This document shows positions 24,488-34,860 of a stretch of 64,000 bases of DNA, piece by piece. Within the stretch, counting starts at the first letter, position 1; the number at the start of each line of letters is the position of its first letter. The stretch covers positions 558,001-622,000 of the forward strand of contig JABMLP010000015.1 of assembly GCA_013176395.1 (NCBI GenBank), given 5' to 3'. The notes beneath the pieces were generated by a model. It was given only the letters and a program-made list of their open reading frames with translations. It ran no database searches and was not told the origin of the DNA. The DNA is from Venturia oleaginea (lineage: Eukaryota; Ascomycota; Dothideomycetes; Venturiales; Venturiaceae). The translations under genes and the position numbers were made by a program.

Positions 24488-26465
24488 TTACTCAACTCTC
24501 CCCACCAGGCGCGGCGTCACGGAGAAGTTTGAACTGTCCTCCTTTTGTGTGTTGTTTGCCACGGTAAGATAGGGCAGGATATTATTGTCGAGCATCCACC
24601 TAGCGGCAGCCTTGCATCCCTTGCTGGTATTGAGTGCCGTGCGTATCGATGTTGTACCAGTTTCGCTTCTCAGATGGTCTCTATTGTATCTGGGGCAGAA
24701 GTCAAATACATGGATTAGTGTCTGGTGTCGCCATCCACACGCGCATTCCGGGGTTATCCCTGGCACATGTATCGCTGCCAGCCAGGACCGGAGTCCCAAT
24801 ACCTCTGTTCTCATCAAAAACACCGCTGTAGCTTCAAGTTTCGTGAGGCCATCGTACAGTCCCAGTGTCTCGTCCTCCCACTCCTTAGACCAAGTCGCAC
24901 CGGCCTTGTTCCTTCTCTTCTCCTCCCACCTCGCCCTCCATAACTCCTCCAGCAGCGCGGAGATTATGGAGGGCAGCCTATATTTATGCACGTTTCCCCC
25001 CCTTCGAGCTCTCTTTCTCCTAGTTTCGGCTCCCGGTGCCTCAGCTTCGGGCCTTCCTCGCTCCCTTTTTGTCCTGGCAATGGCCCGTCTCTGGTTGTAG
25101 GGTCCCACTTCATGTGTAGGTCTCCCTAGCGTTGGTCTTGGCTCTGGCTTCGGTCCTTCATAGTATAAGTTGGGTAGCTCTGCGGGAGCATACTGAGGCA
25201 TTTCGTTGGACTGCTTCTCCTGTAGTGCTAGTCTAGCAGCTCCCATTTCCGCTGGTGTCTCCGGTCGCCGGGGAAGTACCCTGGGTCTTCCTCTCCTTCT
25301 TCTCCCCCTTGGTGGTGGGAGGACAGCCTCCATGTCCTTCCACATGAGTTCAACTGTGTGTTGTATCTCTTTTTCCACCGGATGGTCCTTTTACCGCTAC
25401 CACTCGTTCCAGGACGAGCTGCTCTACGTATAGGTCAATTGGCTGGACCGACGTCTCCCTTTTCATCGCCACAACGGGGGTTCGCCTAGTAGACCCCGGT
25501 TACCTTCCTCAGGCAGTCCCTCTGGACTCTTGCCAATTGCTCCATGTGCGGTGCCCGCGTAATACCTCCAGCTCGGTCATTTCATCCCCACGCCTGGATC
25601 CCATATAGAAGGGTAGTTCTTACCACTGCTATAGAAATGAGTCTGGACTTCCGCAATGATGGTCCAAATATTCCGGCTACCAGCCGCCCCATTGCTCCCA
25701 TAGCTGCCCTGGCCTTGCCGATGGCCCTGTTCATATGGGACCTCCCAACTCAACGACGGATCGAACCAGACCCCGAGCATCCTGATCTCCTTCTTCAGTA
25801 CCTTTACTGGAGTCCCATCAACCACTACTGTAGAGTCCATGTCCCCTGGCTGGGCCTCCGTCCGTTTGGACTGCTTGAAGTGCATTAGTTGGTACTTTGT
25901 GGGGTTAAATATCGCCCCATGTCTCTTTGCCCAAGCGATACATCTGTCATGTGCAACGATTAGTCTCCGGCAGTTGTCTGCGGCTGATGCCCCCCAGGCA
26001 ATCAAGTTTATGTCGTCCACGAAGCCAAAGCCGACCAGCCCATCATTTGGTGTCTGGAATTCCTCGAGTAGCTCCGAGATAAAGAAGAGGAACAGTATCG
26101 GTGAGAGGCTGGACCCCTGCTATATCCCGGTCTTGGCTGAAGTCCACTCGCTCGTAAATCCGGTAGAGGACACCTTGATTCGCCTCCCTTCCAAGAAACT
26201 TTCGATAAACCTCAGGATCCATACCGGCACTCCCTTGCTCCATAGTATGTGCATTAACCTCCTGTGCGATACATGGTCGAAAGCCCCTTTGAGGTCGAGA
26301 CTTAACATGGTCAGAATCTTTTTGGCGGTTGATTTCCATGACATGCGCAGGAACGTTACCGCGGAGAGGGTGGACCTCTGCTTCCTCCAACCAAACTGGT
26401 TAAGATATATATGTACGAGGCGCATCGCGTAGTTATTGGTGCATGGATATAACACGGTGCTGAGG
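24488..26465 (-). mobile_element. Degraded, 5'-truncated non-LTR retrotransposon (LINE, Tad/I-like)
   Basis: Minus-strand RT fragments: MLSLDLKGAFDHVSHRRLM (RT block with catalytic Asp) near 26290, an in-frame TAG where the PQG motif is expected (IxQGSSLSP, 26120), then FGFVDDINLIAWG, the FxDD active site, near 26010. A frameshift follows near 25730 and further stops interrupt the frame between 25640 and 25380. The last open part (25378-24488) carries the CCHC-like C-terminus ECACGWRHQTLIHVFDFCP found after RNase H in fungal LINEs. The endonuclease and the N-terminal RT part are missing, a usual result of incomplete target-primed reverse transcription. The copy cannot be autonomous. Confidence 0.85.
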
Positions 26466-27670
26466 AGAGCTGGAGTAGCAATGCAATGAGGACGGTTATG
26501 AGTACGACCAATGCTACTTCTGCGTTTATACCTGCTTTGGCGCCTGACACTAGTCTAGACTTTGTGGAGGATGGTTCCTGACTGCTCGATATAGATAGAA
26601 CAGTGCAAATAATGAAGCGACATATGTAATGCCACATCGCTCGTTGCCAAAGACGCAGATGAGCTAGTTGAGGTGGAAATGGCCTGTGGAAGTGGAGACA
26701 GTACTCGTACGTGATAAACGTGAGGAGCGGACAGCCTATAACATATCCACGCACTCACAACGATACTCCAGAAACATAACCAGCACCCCTATTATCAAGA
26801 CCCACTTCTTATAACAGACTAGACACATTCCGAGGTCTTATGCAGAACAGTGCAGTCTACTACATAGTTCACCTCATACAAACGCGAAACCAACTTCTTT
26901 TTCTTGGTTCGGTCGTATCGCCCACCTCCCAATGCCCCTCCCTTCTCGAGGATAGTAAGATACCGCTGGCTTCCGGTCCAACATGTCTTGCTAATTCGGC
27001 CTGGAGTGCCGAGTTTAGTTCTGATCGCTGCGTTATGGGCAGCGGGGCGGGAAACTTTCTGTAACCGAGGGGCGCCGTGTGCCTCCGGCGTCTAATGGCT
27101 GATGATTGATCCCACCACCTGGAACTTTGGAAGTCTTCTCTTGCGACCTCTAGAGCCTTGGCTCTCTCTCTCTCTCTCTCTCTCTCTGTTGATGTTCTCG
27201 GCGTCGGCACGCGTTCTTCTTGCTTGTTCTGTGAAGATTGGTTTTGTAGCATTATACTTCTGCACATGGAATAATTGATTTCGTAATGACATCTTTCCCA
27301 GTGATGGATGGGCAGCTTGCAAGTATTGGTCAGCCCGCAGCAAGTGAAAACAATTGCAATTGCAATAGCAAAACAACGAATCCAGAACCCTCAAAAGCAG
27401 ATATTTCAGCGCATACCTTTAGATTTAGCCGTACTTGCAGAGCAGGCTAGTAGATCTACGATGGTTGTCGCTTGCGCGGTGGACAGTAGTGAGGCGAGAA
27501 TGGAAATGTTTTGATAGCTTTCATTGTCGACGGGGACAGGACGGCATGCAATAAGCGATACAAGAGATTGTCCTGGAGATCTATCCGCTCAGCAACAATC
27601 ACTTCGTAGCCGATTTTTTGGAAACTCGTTGTGTTTTGGAGATCTAGGGTAGATTTTTGCATGCACAGTG
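26466..27670. other. Intergenic region with a CT microsatellite
   Basis: About 1.2 kb without a recognisable gene. A minus-strand ORF at 26869-27267 has Arg/Glu repeats only because it crosses the (CT)n run at 27162-27187. The rest shows nothing. Confidence 0.5.
27162..27187 (+). repeat. (CT)13 microsatellite
   Basis: Thirteen uninterrupted CT units. Confidence 0.9.
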
Positions 27671-28500
27671 CCGTGGTCAGCGGCTGCATGTATTTCTCAA
27701 TTCGTGAAGGAATTTGGAGTCGAGCATCCACATGGGAATGCAATTAGAGGGGTCGTTCAGATGAATTTTTGCTTGCAGTTCATTCAGCTTGTTGAAAAAT
27801 GCCTCAGCAGTCCCGCCGCTATTCTCTAGAGTGGTGCTCCAAAACCTTTGCGTCATAAAACAAAGATCTTGTGCAGTAGGTTTTTATATGGCTTCGAGGC
27901 GTGCGAAAGCTGCTGATGGATTGATATCAGAACCACGGGTTTCAAACGGTCTTGTATTGACCTGGCAAGCTGCTTGAAGGATGTCGAGAGCCTTCGAAGC
28001 GATATCTTGGAACCAATTGCGCTCGTGTATGTCTTCGGATTTTCTCAAGTGGTCGTACTTGCCCAGATAGACTTCCTCAAGGTGGTAAGACCGGGCATTG
28101 CTCAGAAAATCAGCCTTCCAGCTGACAAAGTTTTCTCGCCATTCCAATTTTGTGAAGTACTCGGCGATGATAGAGCGACAAAAGTTGAGATAGTTCAGCT
28201 CTGGCAATCGTGGAGCTGGGAGCATAGAATAGCAAGTGAGACTGCACAAGGAGCCATGTCTTCTTCACGAAGCTTGTCATAAGCATATAGAATTGCCACC
28301 ATATCCTTCGACGTCAGCGGGGTAGGATCAAGCTTTCGCACAATTTTGAGAACTTTGCTCTCGTCTCCAGGGGCCCATTCTCTCCCGATGTCCCGTCTTG
28401 CTGTAGTCTGTGGACTGTGATGAGAATCGTTTCCGTTGCAGCGAGCTGAAGAGAGGCGGCGTCCGTCTCTGGCTCGGGGTCGACTTGAAGATCCATGGAG
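27671..28500 (-). pseudogene. Broken gene of unknown family
   Basis: The minus strand from the ATG at 28500 reads protein-like in pieces: DESKVLKIVRKLDPTPLTSK and ILYAYDKLREEDM, then in another frame LNYLNFCRSIIAEYFTKLEW and WFQDIASKALDILQAACQ. That frame continues past a single TAA (27884) into CFMTQRFWSTTLENSG and LNELQAKIHLNDPSNC before a TGA near 27671. At least two frameshifts and one in-frame stop are needed for one gene. I do not recognise the family. It could be a multi-exon gene whose introns I cannot place, but no good GT/AG pairs fix the frame changes. Confidence 0.4.
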
Positions 28501-29389
28501 TAATAATTTGACAACGAGATGGTTGAAAAGACGTTGATGGTGTGGAGTGATGGAGGAGCGTAGAGATGGAGGTGCAGGTGTTTAAGACAAGACCCCTGAC
28601 TGACCTCACTCCGTGAGCTCCTTGGCACGCAACTCGGCCCAATATTCCAGCGAGACTTGCTAACGAAACCCAGCTTCTTTCTCGAATCCCTTCTCCTCCT
28701 TGACACATATCAAGTACGAAAAGAAGTCTTACCGCACTGGGCGCTGATATCCTCACAGAATATCTCCATCAAACAGAGATCAAGGCTCGAAAATACTAAC
28801 CAGGTCCAACCACGAGTTAAGAATATTGAACCATTTAAAAAGGAAGGCCCAAGGATCATCACACTCCCATTATTTCAGTGCTCAATTCATTCGCGGTCCG
28901 AGATATTTATTGCCACTACCCCGAGAAAGAGTAAAAGAGCGTGTTCCGCCAGTGCCCCAGGATCATTCTCAACAGGTATCCCCGCGTCGAGGCCGAACTA
29001 GAATCTTGCTCGACGGACTGACCACCAACCATTCGTATACCCGATCTATTGGCTGCGAAGCCAATCACGCTAATACCAGAGGCACAATGTCCACGTCTTC
29101 ACAATCGCTCCATCAATTCAACGCCCTCTGACTATCCAGACATCACGAGAACAGCTACGTATAACGGTCAACAAAGCCTACATCGATATCACAAGAATTT
29201 TGGCAACTTAATGCCGAAAGTTCACCCAAAGTGTTCTCACATCAACCTCAAGCCAAGCTCGTACAATAATGAAAACAAGTTGAATTGAGCCAAACGAGTG
29301 AGTCCTAAAGTCTCCTATCAAGACATTCTACCAACGTCAATGTCTGCAAAGCTTTAAAAGCTCCAATACTATCAGCATTGCCACCGACG
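28501..29389. other. Intergenic region
   Basis: No coding, RNA or repeat signal recognised. Confidence 0.5.
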
Positions 29390-30413
29390 TCAAAGTGAAT
29401 CTCTGCGTGTTCCGTTCGGAAAGAGGAATCTCCAGCTTCTGTCCAATGTGCCAAACTGTCTAAAGAAACGCCGTCGAACTGGAAGGCGACCGGGATTGGG
29501 AGTTCTTCTTCGCCAGCGAGCAGAGGTGGGTTGTGGAGGTGGCAAACCCTCTTGTTCGGTGTTCAAGTCTGGGTCAGATATTATCCGAATTTCTGAAGTT
29601 GAAAAAGTATCCTTCAATTCAGCAGGGGAAGGCCTGCGTTGTACCCGACCTCGAATGCCCAATTGAAGGAATCTTCTGCCGCTTGTATCCGTATCCTCAA
29701 AGACCTCGGAGTCGTCCGGAACATGCCAGCGAGAAGATGGCACGCCATTGGGGAACGTGAATTTGAGGCAGTGATTAACGTTGTTCACGAAAGCTGGGGC
29801 AAACCCAGCGGAACTCCCAATCCAGATGGGTGATGGTCGCATAGACCGCGCGACATGATACACGAGCAGAGGGCCCAGTGCACTGGCTAGTCCCCCGGTG
29901 CGACAGAACCAAACTGAGAACTCCGGTGATAGAAAGGGCCATGTTTTTGAGCTCAGCCAACGCGCCAGAAAGTCCAGGATTTGATTTTGCACTACTGGAA
30001 CATGGCACTTGCTGGCAAGGTTCCAAAGGGATACTGTCGTCGTAAAGCTGTGTGATACTTGTGGTACTAACATTGCCAAGTCGCATCAAGATTCCAAGCT
30101 TCCCTAAAAGTAGACGTGACAGACTCACCTGCACTCTCACCGTGCTTATTCAGAGTATCGGCAAATACTGAGAAGGCGTCGGGATCCCCGTCAGACAACC
30201 AGATAGATCTTCCTTGGCGCGCAGCTTCTCTGAATGGAGCCCAGAAGGCTGCGTACCTACTGAAGACTGGCGAATATTTGCAAAAGAAATCAAGGCGAAT
30301 GATCGATGCCACTTGATTTGGGCCCACTTCGATGGTTGCTAGTTCCAAGCTTCTGATGTAATCAGTATATGAAATCCTGCGACTCAAGCTATTACGTACG
30401 GTTCCGACGACAT
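29390..30413 (-). CDS. BTB/POZ-domain protein
   Basis: Three exons: 30413-30400 (a 14-nt exon), 30352-30129, 30057-29390; 301 residues. The introns (47 and 71 nt) have GTACGT...CATCAG with a TACTGAT branch and GTGAGT...CACAAG. After a short N-terminus comes a fungal BTB-like fold: FFCKYSPVFSRYAAFWAPF, then SIWLSDGDPDAFSVFADTL, then SFTTTVSLWNLASKCHVPVVQNQI, the helical part that usually follows. The C-terminal third is basic, Arg/Pro-rich and has no recognisable domain. Such proteins are a large, poorly characterised fungal family, some acting as adaptors for Cullin-3 ligases. The tiny first exon is the least certain part. Confidence 0.7.
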
Positions 30414-32565
30414 TGTTGCAGCTATGGATAGCAGTGATAATGGGTATGGATAATAGTGATAGTGGCTGTGGATAGCAGTGATGTTGACAACCGTTTGTTT
30501 GTTGTTGAAGCCAAGATGAGGACTCGGCTGCCATGAAATGACAAAGCCATCAAGACCTTGCCCTTTCTGCTCTTGCCTGAAATCAATCACCCAGGCTTGG
30601 AAATTGCGTCCCACCATCCCAGAGCAAGAAAAGTTCTGCATTTCAAACACAAGATCGAGATCCATACATCCCTCCTAGCAATGTCAAATTCCAAAAGACC
30701 AGAAAGTTATTGTCGTCGATTTTGATCAAGGAGAAATATCTCCGAGCATGAGCTCGATTTCTCAATGGTGGGAGAGAGTGTCCTGCTGTGGAAGTAGCGA
30801 ACCAAGAGATGCTCTTCACAGTAGTCGCAACTTCTGTGACGACTTTGCAATGCCGTTTCCGTACCTTTCATGCTTTTGATGCTGAGTTCTCATGACGAGT
30901 AATTCTGGGAGGAAAGAGCGTCGGCGGCAGTCCAGGACTGTTGTTGTTGAATTGGCTTCATTCGGTAATGGAAACAAAGGAACTAAGGTAGACTAGGAAA
31001 TAAAAACAGCGAGATAAGGGGGGGTAGTTCCTGTATTCTTATCTAAAGAAGAAGAGGGAGAGGGAGGCCCTCCCTCTTCTTAAGTACCGAGATACTTGGC
31101 ACATGATTGAAACCACAGTTGTGGAAGCGTTGCATAACATTGGAATATCACGTGCAAAAGTGATTCTCATGGGAAGAGGCTTCGGGATGTTCTCGACAGT
31201 ATTAAGCATGTTGAACATCAAGTCATATCTAGATACAGTTAGGATTCTCCTTATTGAGACTGTTCTCAGTCGCTCGCTCTTGTATCTCTGTGTGATCTAG
31301 GTAGGAGACGACATGAAGTGAGCGGTGACCACCGGAAATCTACCGCTACTGACGAACGCGTTAGCTGAAGGCCTTTACTCCCATGATATGGCGAGGTCGG
31401 ATCGTCAGTAGACAGTACTTCACCCTCGCCTCATGAGATTCGCAGTCACCACCGGCCCGTACATGGATCTTGACATTTGTTCTCTTCTTTGTCCAGGCTG
31501 TTCTCGATGACCTTCCCACAAAATGAGTGGATATTCTTCCGTTCAATGTCCACCTCGCTGTCCTTGCCATAGCCGAACAGCCGAGCGCCTCTTTAGGAGG
31601 CCAGATATTGCGGCGAGGAAGACAGGCTCGCAGCAAGAACCCACGCTGTACAATAGTGGCATTGGAATTGGGGGAGGAAAACCGAGGTTGTGAGATCAAA
31701 AAGGGGACTAATGGTATAGGGGCGCTTAAATTGCGGGTCGGATCTCAATTTGCGGCTCTAGGGTTGACAGTGTGATAAAATGAGTTAAGATGATCAAGCT
31801 TGATTTAATCTACGTGGCAGAAGTGAGGAATATATATGCTGCATCATGTGCTGTCACATGCAATCACATGCACAATGTGGTGATCGCCTTTATTCTAACA
31901 CAATGTTTGTTGCTGCTGGTTGTGCACAGCATCTCCCTCTTAAGGACTCACTCTGGACGCTTTGCTGTCCATAAAGAGGCTATAGTTCAATGCCTTACTC
32001 TGACCATCGCTCACCCTTAAGATCAGGGTCGATCGTATCGAACTGGTGTATAATTCCATGAAAGCTAGGTTACCGCTGCGGAAGCGATTGCCCGGCACAG
32101 ATCCAGCTCGCACATCTTTCCAAATTACCACTTGGATCTTCCGAACAACAGAGTTTTATATCACTCATCCTTCGGAGTTGGACCCATCTGGAAATGTGAC
32201 CGGTTTGTTGCGAGAGTTTGGTGCGCCGCAACACTGTGACTATGGCCAAGAAGGAGAGAATCTACAAACATAAGTCTTGACGACCTCGTGTCTCTAATGT
32301 GTTTCTTCACTAGGCTTGTGTCTTACACTAGGCACAGGTCTTCGGATCTTGCACTCTTTTGTCTCTCTCACATACGACGAGATCTTCGACTCTTTGAGCA
32401 TCCATCATCATCAGGCTCTCCGCTGTTCTCAGCAGTCTCATCTGCACGGCCGCGGTTTTTCATGGCCTCATTAGCAAAGATACGAAGCCGTTCGAATCTC
32501 TCCGAGAAATTCCTCCAGGATGGCAGTCCAAGTGGAAGAACGTGATCAAAATCCGAACTCTGAAG
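30414..32565. other. Intergenic region with a hairpin at 31046-31081
   Basis: About 2.1 kb without a recognised gene; a 112-codon minus-strand ORF (31361-31699) has no known motif. A 12-bp inverted repeat (AAGAAGAGGGAG ... CTCCCTCTTCTT) lies at about 31046-31081. The sequence before 32566 may contain eroded 5' parts of the protease pseudogene. Confidence 0.45.
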
Positions 32566-33506
32566 TATTCCTTGCCTCAAGTACTTTTTGAGCACATCGA
32601 TTTGATCCAGCCTACCACTCGTTTCGCGCAGATCAAACCAGAAGGAAGTGCTATACATGACAAACAGATACTGGACAATACTAGATTAGCTTCTTCAGTT
32701 CTTCCTCCCGCTCCGCTTGTTGTTGATTGCAATACCACGACCACTACAACCTGTCTCAGGGATATGTACAACATCAAGGGTTTCACACCAGATCCCAAGA
32801 AAGGTGGTCCAATCGGTATCAACGGCTTTCTCGAGGAGTATGCTCGATATGGAGACCTAGCACAATGAATCCCAGACTACGCTCCATGGGCCGCTGGAGC
32901 CAACTTTACCTGGACGTCTGTAATTGGTAAGTTCTCGATGATTGTCTTGAACTCTACAGCTAACATTAGCACAGGTGCCCCACTTATTGAAGTTGCTAAT
33001 GATTCATACGACAGTGGTGAGGCCAACGTCGATATCCTTTACACCGTCGGATTGACATATCCCATGAGAAACAACTTCTACAGCACTCCCGGACGTGGTC
33101 CACTGGTTCCAGAGCTGGACCAACCCACACAAGATGGCAACACTAACGAACGTCGCGGCTCAGGGACGACGTTTTCGTGTCCGACGTGGCTGAGTATGCA
33201 GGAACCTCGTGTTCTGATCCGACCGTCGCTGCCATCATCGCACTTGTCAATGCTGCTCTGGTCTAGTCTGGGCGATTGCCACTTGGATGGCTCAACCCTC
33301 GTCTCTACCGCGATTTAAAGGGAGCCTTCACTGACATTGTGAATGGAGGAAATGATGGATGCACTGGGGTTGATCAGTGGTCCGGCCTCACGACGCCGAT
33401 CGTTCCTTATGCCAGCTGGAATGCCACCGTTTGTTGGGATCCAGTGACAGGACCCGAAAAACCTTTATTCAACAAATTGCTGGCGATGGTAGCACAAGGT
33501 GTTTGA
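32566..33506 (+). pseudogene. Sedolisin-family (S53) tripeptidyl-peptidase pseudogene
   Basis: The fragment begins in the propeptide (HIDLIQPTTRFAQIKPEG) and enters the mature enzyme (CLRDMYNIKGFTPDPKK, GGPIGINGFLEEYARYGDLA). An in-frame TGA (32865) follows, then a possible intron, then GEANVDILYTVGLTYP with the family E..xD catalytic pair. After DQPTQDGNTNE the sequence jumps to AAQGRRFRV and, with a frameshift, to the nucleophile region YAGTSCSDPTVAAIIALVNA (SxSxP-type serine). A TAG and a clean C-terminus (GWLNPRLYRDLKGAFTDIVN ... NKLLAMVAQGV) finish it. Roughly the middle third of the catalytic domain is deleted. Intact members are secreted acid proteases or lysosomal-type peptidases. Confidence 0.85.
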
Positions 33507-33600
33507 TACAATTGAGTATAACGTATTCCACCATCGAGTGGGTCAACCCATCGAGCGGGTCAGTTTATGCCAAGACCAGCTGCTCCCTTATCAACACAAT

Positions 33601-34029
33601 ATGTCTCAACAACAAAACGCGCAATCATCTAACAGAGAAGGCAGAATCCAGCTTGCCCTTTCTGCCTACAATACCCACCAATTCCGAAGCCTCCGGCGCG
33701 CTGCTGAGGCGTTTGATATACCTCCTTCAACATTAACTAGGCGATATAACGGAATTACGTATCGCCTAGATACTCGCAACGCCCGACACAAGCTCACTAC
33801 GACTGAAGAGCAGACAATCGTCCAATACATCCTCGACCTCGATTCGCGAGGATTCGCGCCCCGGCTGTGTGAGGTAGCAGATATGGCGGATAAACTACTG
33901 GGTGTACGCGGTGGAGAGCCAGTAGGGAAAAACTGGGCTGAGAGGTTCATAACGCGCTCAGATAAGCTCAAGATGGCCTTCAATCGAGCTAAGGATAGGA
34001 TACAGGCTGCTTATTTTGGACGGCCATGA
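33601..34029 (+). CDS. Truncated pogo-type transposase, DNA-binding part
   Basis: From ATG at 33601 (MSQQQNAQSSNREGRIQLAL) to a stop caused by the internal deletion, about 142 residues. It keeps both helix-turn-helix modules but none of the catalytic aspartates. If expressed it could bind element ends without cutting, and so might compete with active transposase; this is inference. Confidence 0.65.
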   Translation: MSQQQNAQSSNREGRIQLALSAYNTHQFRSLRRAAEAFDIPPSTLTRRYNGITYRLDTRNARHKLTTTEEQTIVQYILDLDSRGFAPRLCEVADMADKLLGVRGGEPVGKNWAERFITRSDKLKMAFNRAKDRIQAAYFGRP

Positions 34030-34089
34030 GAGCCATCTCAGCCAGGATTTCAAGGACTACTGCCTCGAAAACAAGATATAACCCTCTGC

Positions 34090-34860
34090 ATGCCATCGCA
34101 CTCGTCGCATATACTCCAGCCCCTTGACGTGGTCTGCTTCTCGCCGTTGAAGCGCAAGTACTCCCAACGCGTCCGGGACTTGGCACGCCGACGCGTGTAC
34201 CATATCAACAAGGAAGGCTTTCTCCCTGCCTTGAAAGACGCGTTTTTCGACGTGTTTACGAAAGAGAACTGTCAAAAGGCTTTTGAGGCAGTAGGGCTAG
34301 TCCCTATCGACGCGCAGGTGGTGTTGGATCGCCTTGAAGTACGGCTACGAACCCCGCCAGAAACCCATCTCCCAGAAACGCCGTGGCAGTCCAAGACTCC
34401 AAGTAATACTTATGAATTTGGATCCCAATCCAAGCTCGTAAGCGAGTCTTTTACTCGGTCACCAGTTACTGCGCAGGCAGGCTTTCCCCAGCTTGTTAAG
34501 GGCGCTGAATTGATGCTACACCAAAACGCTCTGCTTGTTGCGCGTAACCGCGAGCTTGAAGAGCAATTAGCAGTAACAACGAACCGAAAATGGCGCAAAA
34601 GGAAGTGGATCCAGCAAGGTGGTACTATTGAGTATGGGACTGCAGCAGCGCAGGTAGCTGCAGAGGCGTCTATAGCGCCTCAGGGATCAAAGAAGGCTCG
34701 TGGTAGTGGTGGTCAAGAAACAGCCCGACCAATTCAACGGCGCTGTAGGAACTGCGGCGCAGCTGGGCATAATGCGCGAACTTGTAAAAAAGATATCAAG
34801 ATATCTTCTGAATCAGATAGCAGCACGACGGACTTAGAATCTATTGTTGATAGCAATTAA
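34090..34860 (+). pseudogene. Pogo-type transposase C-terminal part with CCHC zinc knuckle
   Basis: The frame starts with the end of the DDE domain (MPSHSSHILQPLDVVCFSPL, the third catalytic region of Fot/pogo enzymes) and continues through a helical region to a Ser/Asp-rich tail. Near the end is a retroviral-type zinc knuckle, CRNCGAAGHNARTC (C-x2-C-x4-H-x4-C). It is separated from the N-terminal part by the deletion and one frameshift, so it is not a separate gene. Confidence 0.8.

Noticed and set aside
26043..26390. 115-codon minus-strand ORF inside the LINE
   Set aside because: A different frame from the one carrying the RT motifs; shadow.
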